Shown: in pieces, positions 48,625-58,167 of the stretch | Position numbering within the stretch: the stretch's first letter is position 1 | Layout of the letters: each line of letters starts with the position of its first letter | Source of the DNA: Motilimonas pumila | Lineage (GTDB): Bacteria > Pseudomonadota > Gammaproteobacteria > Enterobacterales > CBDFNC01 | Direction: 5' to 3' | NCBI RefSeq assembly: GCF_003596335.1 | Contig: NZ_QZCH01000019.1 | Span: forward strand, 20,705-84,704 | Length of the DNA: 64,000 nt | Position numbers and translations under genes: made by a program | Notes under the pieces: generated by a model | What the model was told of the DNA's origin: nothing | The model's database searches: none | Seen by the model: the letters and a program-made list of their open reading frames with translations, nothing else

Positions 48625-50295
48625 TTACTTTTGTGAGTAAGCGTCGTTGTGAACACCGGCAGCACGACCTGAAGGATCGGCATTTTTTGAGAAGGCTTCG
48701 TCCCAAGCAATCGCTTGCGGAGTAGAACATGCAACCGACTTACCGTGAGGAACACACTTAGCCGCGCTCTCTAGCGGGAAGTGCTCTTCAAAGATAGAGC
48801 GGTAGAAGTACGCTTCTTTCGTATCTGGCGTGTTGATTGGGAACTTAAATTCAGCATTCGCCAGCTGTTGATCCGTTACTTGCTCTTCAATGTGGGCTTT
48901 AAGCGTATCGATCCAGTTGTAGCCTACGCCGTCAGAGAACTGCTCTTTTTGACGCCATAGTACTTCATCAATCAGCTTACCATCAAAGGCTTCACGAAGA
49001 ATGTTCTTCTCGATGCGGCCGTCACGAATGGTCTTAAGCTCTGGGTTCGTGCGCATCGCCACGTCCAAGAATTCTTTATCCAAGAAAGGTACACGGGCTT
49101 CAACACCCCATGCCGACATGGACTTGTTAGCGCGTAGACAATCGAACATGTGTAGCTTGTCTAGTTTACGCACCAATTCTTCGTGGAACTCTTGTGCGTT
49201 AGGCGCTTTATGGAAGTATAGGTAACCGCCGAAGATTTCATCCGCACCTTCACCAGACAATACCATTTTAATACCCATGGCTTTAATTTTACGCGCCATT
49301 AAGTACATAGGGGTAGACGCACGAATCGTGGTCACGTCGTAGGTTTCTAGGTGGTAAATCACTTCTTTAAGTGCATCGATACCGTTTTGTTCTGTAAATA
49401 CGATAGGGTGATGAACCGTGCCGATTGAGTCTGCTACTTTTTGCGCCGCCGCAAGGTCAGGTGAACCTTCCAGGCCAACCGAGAAAGAGTGCAGTTGTGG
49501 CCACCATGCGCCAGATTGACCGTCATCTTCAACGCGTTGTTTAGCGAAACGTTGGGTGATGGCAGAAATAACCGAAGAATCTAGGCCACCAGAAAGCAAA
49601 ACGCCGTATGGCACGTCACACATTAGTTGGCGCTTAACAGCGTCTTCCAATGCTTGGCCAATTTCAGGTGCGCTGCCGCCGTTATCTTTAACGTTGTCAA
49701 ATTCCATCCAATCACGAACGTAGTATTTAGTTAATTCGCCGATTTCGCTGTCCAAGTAATGGCCAGGAGGGAATTCTTCTACTTTAGTACACACAGGTGT
49801 TAAGGCTTTCATTTCTGAAGCCACGTAGAAGTTACCGTGTTCGTCCCAACCCATATAAAGCGGGATGATACCGATGTGGTCACGACCAATCAGGTATTTG
49901 TCTTTTTTCTCATCGTATAAACAAAAAGCAAAGATGCCGTTTAGGTCATCCAAGAAGGCGTTGCCTTTTTCTTCATACAGACCCAAGATGACTTCACAGT
50001 CAGACTTGGTTTTGAACTCGTAGCCACAGGTTAATTGCGCCGCTAGGTCTTTGTGATTGTAGATTTCGCCATTAACCGCTAATACGTGGGTATTATCTTG
50101 ATTGTATAGTGGCTGTGCGCCTGTATTAACGTCAACGATAGATAGACGCTCGTGAACCAAGATAGCTTTGTCGTTGGAGTAAACGCCAGACCAATCTGGG
50201 CCCCTATGACGTAGCAGTTTAGACATTTGCAATGCTTGTTCGCGCAGTGCGACAGCATCACTTTTAATGTCAAGAATACCGAAAATCGAACACAT
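48625..50295 (-). CDS. asnB: asparagine synthetase B (glutamine-hydrolysing)
   Basis: This 556-residue enzyme makes asparagine from aspartate with glutamine and ATP. The N-terminal glutaminase nucleophile is Cys2 (MCSIFGI), with RLSIVD and NGEIYNH in the class II amidotransferase domain. The synthetase domain has the PP-loop LLSGGLDSSVIS (about residue 235) and VLSGEGADEIFGGY. Length matches E. coli AsnB (554). It has its own terminator; nagD, which neighbours asnB in E. coli, lies 2 kb upstream. Confidence 0.96.
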   Translation of the reverse strand: MCSIFGILDIKSDAVALREQALQMSKLLRHRGPDWSGVYSNDKAILVHERLSIVDVNTGAQPLYNQDNTHVLAVNGEIYNHKDLAAQLTCGYEFKTKSDCEVILGLYEEKGNAFLDDLNGIFAFCLYDEKKDKYLIGRDHIGIIPLYMGWDEHGNFYVASEMKALTPVCTKVEEFPPGHYLDSEIGELTKYYVRDWMEFDNVKDNGGSAPEIGQALEDAVKRQLMCDVPYGVLLSGGLDSSVISAITQRFAKQRVEDDGQSGAWWPQLHSFSVGLEGSPDLAAAQKVADSIGTVHHPIVFTEQNGIDALKEVIYHLETYDVTTIRASTPMYLMARKIKAMGIKMVLSGEGADEIFGGYLYFHKAPNAQEFHEELVRKLDKLHMFDCLRANKSMSAWGVEARVPFLDKEFLDVAMRTNPELKTIRDGRIEKNILREAFDGKLIDEVLWRQKEQFSDGVGYNWIDTLKAHIEEQVTDQQLANAEFKFPINTPDTKEAYFYRSIFEEHFPLESAAKCVPHGKSVACSTPQAIAWDEAFSKNADPSGRAAGVHNDAYSQK

Positions 50296-50505
50296 AGACT
50301 TCCCTTAATTATAAGTCTCTTGAGCCCCCACGTTGCAGGCTCATTACTACAAAAAAATTTTACTTCAATTTGCCAACTTGAAATTTTATTGCAAGCTTTC
50401 CATGAAAAAAAGTGCCAAAAATGACTAAATTTATTGTTTTAGTCCAGCAAGAGGCCGTTTTTACCAAAAAACGACCCAAAAGTCACTTCACTTTTACGCA
50501 AAATG

Positions 50506-52119
50506 CTAGATACTTAGCCGAGTTGCGACCGGTGTCGTCATGGTTTCCACTTCCGTGCAAACATGGCGTGCAAAGCCGGCACCGGCTTCATCATACATAT
50601 TAAATACCGCGTCCACGCCTAACGATTTCAATTCATCAATGTCTTCGGGGAAACGGGCGATTGCCGCAATCTTCATGCTGCAATCATGATGGGTTAATTG
50701 CACCGCAGCGTGATGGTTACCGTTATGGTCTGGCATGGCCAATAAAATCAACTTAACCTGGTCGGTGATTTCTAATTTATTCCAAAAGTCCGAGTCCATC
50801 GCATCGCCGGTGATCACTCTTCGCCCTTCAGCGCGCAGCGCTAAGGTTTTTTCGTGACTGTTATCTATCCCTAGCACTGTGTCACCGTACACTTTTGTGA
50901 GCTCGTCGTAGGCACCTGTGCCAACTCGTCCCATGCCCATCACTAATACGGTCGCGTCACCGACCCGCACTGGCCTGTCTTCCTTGTGTAAACGAGTATG
51001 TTGAAAGCGTTTTAAACGCGGCGCCAAAGCTTGGTAAATATTGTCACTTTGGGCGTTTAAAATCGAAGCGACAATAAAGCTTATCGATAATGCGATGGCG
51101 GTGATGATCAACCAGTCAGGGCTGAGCCAACCTTTGCTGGCAGCTAGCGCGGCGACAATCAAGCCAAACTCACTGTAATTGGCCAATGAAAATGCGCCGA
51201 GCAACGAGGTACGCGCGCGCAGCTTAAACAGATTAAAGCAAAAGAAATACAGCGCGGTTTTAATTGGCAAAATCGCCACAAACAGCAGTGCCAAACCAAG
51301 GTGGGTAAAGTCCGGCATGCCGGTAAGGCCGATATGTAAGAAAAAGCACACTAAAAACAGCTCTTTCATATTAAATAGGGCACGTGCCATTTCTTTTGCG
51401 CTTGGATGAGAAGCCACTAGCATACCGGCAATCAGCGCGCCTAAGTCTGCCTTTAAACCCATCAATTCAAAAAAACCGGCTCCGAGAACAAGTGCTAAGA
51501 AGAAGCCATAAAGTACCAGGAGTTCACCGTGGCCGACCTTATCCATGATCTTAAACAGTAAAGGGCGCAGTAAAGGCAATAGCAGTAGGCTTAACGCGTA
51601 GTAATCGGGCAACTTGCCAGTAGAAAAAGTTAAAAACAGTACCGCAAAAATGTCTTGCATGATCAACACGCCAATGGCGATGCGTCCATACAGAGAATTC
51701 ATTTCGCTTTTTTCTTCTAAGATCTTCACCGCAAATACAGTGCTCGAAAAGCTCAGCGCGAAGGCCACTATCATCACGCCGGTGGTATCAAGTTGATCAA
51801 CTAAGCTCAACCCCAGCCATTTGAGCACAAATACCACGCCCGCAAAAAACAGCACAGAACCTGTAATATGCAGGCTCGCCGCGCCCCAGACTTCGCCTTT
51901 AAACAAAGTTTTTATGTCTAGCTTAAGGCCAATAGAAAACAGTAATAAGGTAACACCTAAGTCAGCGATAAAACTCAAGCTGTCTGGCGCGGTAAACCCC
52001 ACACCATTGAGAATAAAACCGGCTAAAAGAAACCCCACCATAGGCGGTAAACCGATTGCGTTGATTGCCATGCCAGTAGCAAAAGCAATGCCTATCATAA
52101 TGATAAGAGTATGTTCCAT
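50506..52119 (-). CDS. CPA2-type cation:proton antiporter with TrkA-N domain (KefB/YbaL-like)
   Basis: This 537-residue protein has about 12 membrane segments in the CPA2 fold, including LLLFSIGLKLDIKTL and ALSFSSTVFAVKILEEK. After about residue 395 comes a cytoplasmic Rossmann-type TrkA-N domain (VLVMGMGRVGTGAYDEL, then GDAMDSDFW). This is the layout of KefB/KefC glutathione-gated potassium efflux systems and relatives. No KefF/KefG partner gene is beside it, so the ligand and ion are uncertain. Confidence 0.85.
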   Translation of the reverse strand: MEHTLIIMIGIAFATGMAINAIGLPPMVGFLLAGFILNGVGFTAPDSLSFIADLGVTLLLFSIGLKLDIKTLFKGEVWGAASLHITGSVLFFAGVVFVLKWLGLSLVDQLDTTGVMIVAFALSFSSTVFAVKILEEKSEMNSLYGRIAIGVLIMQDIFAVLFLTFSTGKLPDYYALSLLLLPLLRPLLFKIMDKVGHGELLVLYGFFLALVLGAGFFELMGLKADLGALIAGMLVASHPSAKEMARALFNMKELFLVCFFLHIGLTGMPDFTHLGLALLFVAILPIKTALYFFCFNLFKLRARTSLLGAFSLANYSEFGLIVAALAASKGWLSPDWLIITAIALSISFIVASILNAQSDNIYQALAPRLKRFQHTRLHKEDRPVRVGDATVLVMGMGRVGTGAYDELTKVYGDTVLGIDNSHEKTLALRAEGRRVITGDAMDSDFWNKLEITDQVKLILLAMPDHNGNHHAAVQLTHHDCSMKIAAIARFPEDIDELKSLGVDAVFNMYDEAGAGFARHVCTEVETMTTPVATRLSI

Positions 52120-52195
52120 ATTTGTACTGCTTGTTTACCTTAAAATGCGTGCACGTGTTACTAAAGGGCCACATGATTTTACTGGGAAATGAAGT

Positions 52196-52219
52196 GCCAG
52201 CATAACATTTTATGCTGGC
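52196..52219. terminator. hairpin downstream of nagD
   Basis: GCCAGCATAA/TTATGCTGGC, a perfect 10-bp stem with loop CATT, eight bases past the nagD stop. There is no T tail, so termination is uncertain. Confidence 0.45.
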
Positions 52220-52226
52220 TAACGGG

Positions 52227-52976
52227 TTATAAAATATCGATATCTTTAACCGAATTAAAGATATGGTTCGGTTTAAATGGCACTTTGTCGATGTCTTCCA
52301 TTTGGCTAATGCCAGAGAGCACTAAAATGGTTTCTAAGCCGGCTTGAAAACCCATCAGAATGTCGGTGCGCAAATTATCGCCAATGATGCAGGTGTCTTG
52401 AGAGTGAGCGCCAATTTTATTCAAGGCCGCGCGAATGATCCACGTACTGGGTTTACCCACATAAAATGGCTCTCGACCTGTCATGCGTTCAATTGGGGCA
52501 CAAAGAGCACCACACGCAGGGCTCATACTCGGGCCATGCGTATCAGGGTTAGTGGCGATAAAACGTGCGCCGCCAGCCACTAAGCGGGCCGCTTTTTGGA
52601 TCATGGTCCAATTATAACTTTGGGTTTCACCCACGATCACAAAATCTGGGTTGATATCGGTAATCGTAAAACCGGATTTATACAACTCGTGCGTCAAAGC
52701 GCCTTCACCAATTACAAAAGCCTTATTTCCTTCCTGACGCTCCATAAAGGCGGCAGTGGCCATGGCTGAAGTGTAAAAGCATTCAGGGGGTACATTTAAA
52801 CCTGCTGATTTAAAACGATTATGCAGGTCATTCTCGGTCATTGCCGGGTAGTTGGTTAAAATGACTAACTTATTGCCTTGGTCGATGATCCTGTGAATAA
52901 AGTCATCTGCCCCTGGGATCAATGTATTGTCGTGCAGTAATACGCCATCGATGTCGCATATGATACTTTTTTGCAT
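52227..52976 (-). CDS. nagD: HAD family UMP phosphatase (NagD/UmpH)
   Basis: This 249-residue HAD hydrolase carries the nucleophile Asp8 and Asp10 (ICDIDGVLLHD), LTNYPAMTENDL (motif II Thr), the C2 cap with ATNPDTHG and CGALCAPIE, and GDNLRTDILMGFQAGLETI (motif IV). It is nearly collinear with E. coli NagD/UmpH (250 residues), which acts on UMP. It is found near asnB, as in E. coli, but no nag genes are present. Confidence 0.94.
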   Translation of the reverse strand: MQKSIICDIDGVLLHDNTLIPGADDFIHRIIDQGNKLVILTNYPAMTENDLHNRFKSAGLNVPPECFYTSAMATAAFMERQEGNKAFVIGEGALTHELYKSGFTITDINPDFVIVGETQSYNWTMIQKAARLVAGGARFIATNPDTHGPSMSPACGALCAPIERMTGREPFYVGKPSTWIIRAALNKIGAHSQDTCIIGDNLRTDILMGFQAGLETILVLSGISQMEDIDKVPFKPNHIFNSVKDIDIL

Positions 52977-53935
52977 CGCTATCCCTATGTTTATATAAGC
53001 TATTCAATGATAGTACCCAGTTCGATAAAAAGAGTAAATTACTCTATTGAGACAGCGTGAGCTTTAGGTTGAAGCAGACAAACATAAAGCGCGAATAATG
53101 CCTTTAGATTATGCAAGGTTACGCCAGTTTGATGTGGTTCATTGTGGCTGGGCAAAGCTAACGCCGATAAGGTGTGTTGGCCTGGAGAAAGGCCACTGAT
53201 GAACGCCTTAAAGGGTTAAAAAGGGCTTGCTAGCTTGATGTGACATAGCTCGATTGTTGCTTTTTCCTGCCTCTGGCCAGACGGATGAAGTCCATTAAAA
53301 ATCATATTTATTCAATTGCTTACTTATTAAACTGATTCAATTGGTAAGTTGCTAAGTCAAAGGGCGAGATCAGGGTGAAATCAGCATCTCACCATCACTA
53401 GGAAGCTGTGCTAGGTTGCGGGGTTTTAAACATGCCCTTGGCTGAGCAAGTTTATTGATTTAGGTGCCCGTTTTCATCTCGCCGCTATTTTGAATGCTAA
53501 GCCAACCATGGCACCTTGTGCTTTATTGAGTAGCCCGTATGTTTTTGACTCTGTATACATTAATGGGTTTCCTTATTAAATGTAGGCCACAGTTATTCCT
53601 GGGCGACAGACTGAAATGCTTACACTGCCTGACTTATTCCGAAAGTGGTGTGGTTTACGTGCCGCTTTGTTCAGTAGGTTATCAGTTTAAAAGTTATATC
53701 ATTTAGCGCAATCAGATCCCGGTTCTTTTGACCGATTGCGCCAAAACAGCGGCTTGTATTTCTGCCAGCGAGCTTGTGAAGTCTATTTTTACTGAATGCT
53801 GCGCTGTACCACGAGGAAACGTATCTCGTGTTGGAAAGCCAAATGGGTAAAGTCGCCAAAATTTCTGCGCCGGGTTATCGAGCAATGAATGGGTGTAGCC
53901 TCACGCTTCAAACCATTGACGGTCTGAGCAATTTA
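52977..53935. other. gene-poor stretch of about 960 bases
   Basis: No convincing gene is seen here. Short frames on both strands have composition unlike the neighbouring genes. A 62-codon minus-strand frame (53671-53859) is Ser/Arg/Lys-rich, has no ribosome site, and matches nothing I know. Stop codons break all plausible longer frames. It looks like a decayed region left by deletion or old insertion; a possible gene remnant at 53474-53560 is listed separately. Confidence 0.5.
53474..53560 (-). pseudogene. possible remnant of an ADP-ribosylglycohydrolase N-terminus
   Basis: A 28-codon frame reads MYTESKTYGLLNKAQGAMVG and continues LAFKIAAR before the stop. The pattern KAQGAMVGLA resembles the start of ADP-ribosylglycohydrolases (RAQGALLGLAVGDALG), where the following GDALG would bind metal; here the frame ends instead. 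It could be the broken start of such a gene. The match is short and may be chance. Confidence 0.25.
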
Positions 53936-54169
53936 TCAAGCAGCCCAGGAAATAGGTTTTTTGTTTAGCATTACAAAAATGGCGGTACCTTTTTGGTAGC
54001 CGTTAACATGGGGTAATGCGCCGTGTTTTTTATTCATTAAGTCAAACAGCCTGCCCAGGGTTATGTCGTTTTCAACCTCTATGATGTGGATGTTACTAAA
54101 ACCTTCGAAGTCGTTGATTGGGGCCATGGTTGAGTCTGTTAATGGCTTTGTTTTGTTAAATAATTTCAT
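53936..54169 (-). CDS. hypothetical protein, 77 residues
   Basis: This frame begins MKLFNKTKPLTDSTMAPIND and ends LNKKPISWAA. Codon use looks coding-like, and the middle (IHIIEVENDITLGRLFDLMN) has a balanced mix of hydrophobic and acidic residues. I do not recognise it. It could be a small protein or a fragment of a larger decayed one, given the gene-poor region beside it. ATG 54169 was chosen over an upstream ATG at 54229, whose extra residues look non-coding. There is no clear ribosome site. Confidence 0.4.
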   Translation of the reverse strand: MKLFNKTKPLTDSTMAPINDFEGFSNIHIIEVENDITLGRLFDLMNKKHGALPHVNGYQKGTAIFVMLNKKPISWAA

Positions 54170-54341
54170 GTTGTTGCCAATGGGTAGTGCATAATGAATT
54201 CGTTGATTATGGTGCCCTTGTGGGTTCACTCAGCTTTTAGTGTTCTAAAGAGGGCTGAGCCATGCTCGCCAAAGAGGGTAAACCCAGCTGGGCTTTTCCC
54301 CGCGCCGTAAGGTAAAAGGGTAAAAGGCTCAAATACCCGTG

Positions 54342-55652
54342 CTAAGGTTTTGGGTTGTACATAAAACGGTAGGGTTCCAGCGGTAAATTACCTGGGTTGC
54401 CGGCTGAAACGTGATAGTCGATATAATGCTCATCAATTTCGACCACGTGCCACAGGTTAGACGTAGCCATATCCGAGTCTACCGGTTTATTTAATGGCTT
54501 TTGTGAGAACAGCGCTTGCCATTGCTGAGGACCCATTTGCGCCGGTGTCTGTTTGGCGATGTTCGCTTCTAACAAGGCAAACCGTTGGACCGAGTCTTGG
54601 TTAAAGGCCCAATAACCTTGTGGTAACTTGTCGATCTCGATTGATTTTCCCTGTAAGTTAAATTCGGCTTGATATGAAGCCGACAAGTCATTGTTGGCTC
54701 GAGCGACATTGGCTACCGCCATCCAATTGCCGTCTGTTTTAAACTCTGCTACCTGATTAGCTGATACTTCAAATGTGCGCGTGCCATTTTTATCGGAAAG
54801 GGCATAAGCCAAGCCCGCGGCAGGTTTTACTTGCTGTAAATATTGCACGGCTTGGTCAACACTGCCGGCCTCAAGTAACTTGCGGTAAATGAAGATTTGC
54901 GCCAGACCGTGTTGCACATCATGGGCTAATTGAAATTTTGAGTGAGGTGTAAACGTATAGCCTTGGGTGGCATTAATACCGTGGCCGATCAGTGTTCCGG
55001 CATACGTGGTCATTAGCAGCACGGTGCCATCTTCTTTTACGTGTTTAATTAACGCTTGTGAGCCTTCAAAGTGGCGAGTCCAGTCCAGCGTATAGCCAAT
55101 CGATACTTTGCCTTCTCCCCATACTGAGCCGTGAGAACAATGACCTGACGGCGCTAATCCTTGCTGGGACTTCTCCATGGCCAGCATGGGGTCAATGCCT
55201 GTCATGGCTTCTAATACCCAGAAGGTTTCATCAAAGTTTAGGTTATAAATAAACACGTCTTCAAACGCCAAACTTGCGCCATCTGCAATGCCTCGAATTT
55301 CTGCCACAAGTTCTGGAGCATGGCGCATTGCCGTCTGAAATAGACCGGTTTGACTGTAAAAATAGGTTTTATAGTCTTGATAGGTTTTGTCGGTGCCAAG
55401 GCTGGTCAAAAAGTGCTCTATCATGTCGTATTTGAAACGATTAAGGGTGGGTCTGATCACTTTTCGCAATGCGGCGCCGTGTTGGAATCCCCGTTCATAC
55501 GCAGTGCCTTTTACCTCAACAGTAAAAAACTCTGACTCAGCGTTGTTCAAGGAAACTTGGAACTCAACGGGCGGCACGCCAGCTTCTGTCATCTCAACCG
55601 TTGCGCAGAATACGCTCACGGCCAATGCCGCGGTTAACATCGTTTTTTTCAT
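54342..55652 (-). CDS. secreted C45-type acyltransferase/peptidase (Ntn hydrolase)
   Basis: This 436-residue protein has a signal peptide (MKKTMLTAALAVSVFCATVE and on to about residue 24) and a domain like acyl-CoA:6-aminopenicillanate acyltransferase (peptidase family C45). GTAYERGFQHGAAL near residue 50 is the family opening; Cys172 (PSGHCSHGSVWG) is the probable self-processing nucleophile, followed by GYTLDWTRH. Family members cut or transfer amide-linked acyl groups; the substrate here is unknown. It is the first of an accessory group with a LysR regulator and a DUF1254 protein. Export to the periplasm or beyond is predicted. Confidence 0.75.
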   Translation of the reverse strand: MKKTMLTAALAVSVFCATVEMTEAGVPPVEFQVSLNNAESEFFTVEVKGTAYERGFQHGAALRKVIRPTLNRFKYDMIEHFLTSLGTDKTYQDYKTYFYSQTGLFQTAMRHAPELVAEIRGIADGASLAFEDVFIYNLNFDETFWVLEAMTGIDPMLAMEKSQQGLAPSGHCSHGSVWGEGKVSIGYTLDWTRHFEGSQALIKHVKEDGTVLLMTTYAGTLIGHGINATQGYTFTPHSKFQLAHDVQHGLAQIFIYRKLLEAGSVDQAVQYLQQVKPAAGLAYALSDKNGTRTFEVSANQVAEFKTDGNWMAVANVARANNDLSASYQAEFNLQGKSIEIDKLPQGYWAFNQDSVQRFALLEANIAKQTPAQMGPQQWQALFSQKPLNKPVDSDMATSNLWHVVEIDEHYIDYHVSAGNPGNLPLEPYRFMYNPKP

Positions 55653-55842
55653 AATATGGCCCCATTGTGGTACATGTGTTTATGCGTTTTCCCCGTGACT
55701 TAGGCAACTAAGCATTAGGAGGCATGGCGCACACTGATAAGGGGCAGATTAAGCAATCAAGTATTTCGAGGCTTTTGTCTTGTGTTTAGTGATTAATAGA
55801 AATAACCCTGCGGATGGGGTCAGTTGCTTACCAAGCAAGGGC

Positions 55843-56763
55843 CTATTGACCAATCTGTTTGAGCAATTTTGCGACAACTTGTTCCAGTTGCACCACTTTC
55901 GGGTGTTGATACAAAACTCTGTGATAATGCATGCCAACGTCATATTGCATTGGCTGCTGGTTAATCATCAGCGGCTTTTGAATGACGCCAACGGGCTGTG
56001 AATATTTGGGCACTTGAATGCCGATAAACAATAAATGGTGTTGTACACACGCCTCCAAAGCTGCGCTTACAGTGGCTACTGTTAACGTTTGTGTTAATGG
56101 AATGCCGATCGCCTTTTTGATTTTTTCATAAAACGCGTGATTGTCGTAAGCGCCAAGGGAAATGCGCACCGTGTGCGCATCTCGCACTTCACTGAGTTCA
56201 ACCTGATCTTGGGTCGCAAGCGCGTGATCTATTGGCAAATAAATGTACACAGGCAATGCGCCCAATTTTCTTTCAATCAGTTGTTCATTAAAAGGGTTAG
56301 GGTAGCCAGAAACACCAACGGCGATATGGCCATTTTGCGGCGCCTCGATGTTTTCAAGGGACCAATCGATAAAGCGCATGTTTACCGGCGCAGATTTTTC
56401 CGAAGGTTGCTGCCACAGTTGTGTCGTGATGGGCTCTGTTAACAAGTAACTCAAGGGATTGATGAGATTAATAACGTATTCCGCCCCTTGTAAGTTTTGT
56501 GATTGCACCACTTGCTGAGCTTGCTCAAGCTGTTGCAGTGGCGTTTGGATGTGCTCGGCCAATTGCCGCATGAAAACATTGGCTTGGTAGTTACCTTTAC
56601 TGACCACAAATAGCTCGTTACCTAGCCATTGCCGACAATCAGCCAAATGCCGGTTGAAAGTGGCGCGGCTGATGTTGAGTTCATGGCACACCTTAGGCAG
56701 CGATTGCACTTGGTACAAACAATGAAGAAATTGATATAGATTAAGATCAAGGCGTGATTTCAA
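55843..56763 (-). CDS. LysR-type transcriptional regulator
   Basis: This 306-residue protein has an N-terminal winged helix (LNLYQFLHCLYQVQSLPKVC, then LNISRATFNRHLADCRQWLG) and a type 2 periplasmic-binding-like effector domain. The start is TTG 56763, with AGGA about seven bases upstream and the helix-turn-helix only a few residues in. The DNA-binding helix departs from the usual LysR consensus (Ser-Gln-Pro-Ala replaced by SRATFNRH). It is divergent from the DUF1254 gene and probably regulates it, and perhaps the C45 gene downstream. Confidence 0.82.
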   Translation of the reverse strand: MKSRLDLNLYQFLHCLYQVQSLPKVCHELNISRATFNRHLADCRQWLGNELFVVSKGNYQANVFMRQLAEHIQTPLQQLEQAQQVVQSQNLQGAEYVINLINPLSYLLTEPITTQLWQQPSEKSAPVNMRFIDWSLENIEAPQNGHIAVGVSGYPNPFNEQLIERKLGALPVYIYLPIDHALATQDQVELSEVRDAHTVRISLGAYDNHAFYEKIKKAIGIPLTQTLTVATVSAALEACVQHHLLFIGIQVPKYSQPVGVIQKPLMINQQPMQYDVGMHYHRVLYQHPKVVQLEQVVAKLLKQIGQ

Positions 56764-56903
56764 TTTTGCTTCCTGTTAGCGAATACGGGGTAACTCGCCC
56801 ATGGAGATAAGGCTCATTTGTGAATGTACCTTAGCGCGATAAACGGCTTTATGGATAAGAATACCGGCAATTTTAGTCGATAATGGGTGATTTTTCAGAA
56901 ATG

Positions 56904-56930
56904 ATTGAGGTTGTAGTCTCAATAATGAGA
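56904..56930. promoter_or_regulatory. candidate LysR operator between divergent genes
   Basis: ATTGAG (56904-56909) and CTCAAT (56918-56923) form an inverted repeat with eight bases between. It is overlapped by TCTCA-N4-TGAGA (56917-56930). The site lies about 140 bases from the LysR start and 85 bases before the DUF1254 ATG, a usual place for LysR binding. Confidence 0.5.
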
Positions 56931-57014
56931 TTGCTTTTTCCCAGAAGTGAAACTCATTGCCCGCTATAGTTTAACCAACTTAAACGAACAACCATTTTCA
57001 CAGAGGGCTTACCT

Positions 57015-58136
57015 ATGAAACGTTTAACATTACTGGCTACCATAGTTGCAACTTGCCTTTCAAGCCAAACATTGGCGCACGATTTAGGCGATCACCTTCC
57101 AAAAAAAGGCGAGCCAACCGCGGTGCAAATGGCGCACAGTGGAAATACCCCTGTGACCAAAGATAACTTCATTGCCGCCGAATCAGATAAATACTTTTTT
57201 GAGCAGCAAGAAAAATCAGGTTTGAATCAGTTTACCCATGACCGTATTTTACTGACCATGGAAACCCAAACCGTGGTACGCCAAAATCGCGATACCCTCT
57301 ATTCAAAAGGTATTTGGGATACCCGAGGCGGTTTGGAATTTTCATTACCCGTACTTGATACTTACCAATCGCTGCAGGTGATTGACGAAAACCACCGCAC
57401 GGTGGCCGTCATCTACGCTGAACAAGGCAAAAACAGCATTCGCATCACGCCAGATATGTTGAGCTCTGGACAGCACGTGTGGACGGTAGCCAGAACGCAG
57501 GTTGACGCCAACACGCCAGAAGCCATTGCCGCCGGTAATAAAAAGCAAGATATGATCCAAGCTAAGGCACAATCTACCCAGCCTTATAAAGCCAAGGGAT
57601 TTAACCAGAATGACCGTGAAGACGTACGTTTATCGCTAGAAGCCGACGTTCTTAAACTGGATTTCACCAAAGGCATGGGGGCGCCAGAGGGCAAAGCCGT
57701 GCATCCTGCGCAAAATGTGAAATTACGCGATGTTGAGCTGTTTCATGCCAGAGGCATGACGTCGATGGGCTTTGGCGGCTTACCCAGCGAGCATGCTTTT
57801 TATAAGGTATTACTGGCAGAAGATCGCAGCGGGGCGTGTCAAACCATGACATTTTCTGCGCCGCCAGTAGGCAAGAAAGGCTTCTTTTCGATTACGACCT
57901 ACGGAGCCGATGCCTACGTGCATACAGACAAGTATGCGCTGTCGAGTCGTGAAGGTGAATTAGAAGCAAACCCAAATGGCTCTTACACAGTCAATTTTAA
58001 TTGTGGCGAAGACGCTATCAACAATATAAAAGTGGAGCCTAACTGGACGGGAATTTTACGTATGTACCAACCTGTGTCTGAGGACAAGATAGTGTCATAC
58101 GCGAAAGGCGTTAAACTGCCACACTCGCCGCAATAG
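57015..58136 (+). CDS. DUF1254/DUF1214 secreted protein
   Basis: This 373-residue protein has a signal peptide (MKRLTLLATIVATCLSSQTLA) and resembles the DUF1254-DUF1214 family: NRDTLYSKGIWDTRGGLEFS and LPVLDTYQSLQVIDENHRTV in the N-terminal domain, and a beta-rich C-terminal domain with GFFSITTYGADAYV. The family is periplasmic or cell-surface and has no settled activity. It is divergent from the LysR gene with shared operator-like repeats, so it is probably the regulated gene. It ends shortly before a convergent hypothetical gene. Confidence 0.8.
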   Translation: MKRLTLLATIVATCLSSQTLAHDLGDHLPKKGEPTAVQMAHSGNTPVTKDNFIAAESDKYFFEQQEKSGLNQFTHDRILLTMETQTVVRQNRDTLYSKGIWDTRGGLEFSLPVLDTYQSLQVIDENHRTVAVIYAEQGKNSIRITPDMLSSGQHVWTVARTQVDANTPEAIAAGNKKQDMIQAKAQSTQPYKAKGFNQNDREDVRLSLEADVLKLDFTKGMGAPEGKAVHPAQNVKLRDVELFHARGMTSMGFGGLPSEHAFYKVLLAEDRSGACQTMTFSAPPVGKKGFFSITTYGADAYVHTDKYALSSREGELEANPNGSYTVNFNCGEDAINNIKVEPNWTGILRMYQPVSEDKIVSYAKGVKLPHSPQ

Positions 58137-58167
58137 GGTGACACTTTTCTCGTTGACCAGTGGCCGC

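Noticed and set aside
53671..53859. 62-codon minus-strand frame in the gene-poor region
   Set aside because: No ribosome site, no recognisable motif, and unlike the neighbouring genes in composition; several short plus-strand frames there are equally plausible, so none is called.
54281..54297. Palindrome AAACCCAGCTGGGC and TTTT as a terminator
   Set aside because: The palindrome has no room for a loop; usable stem would be only about five pairs.
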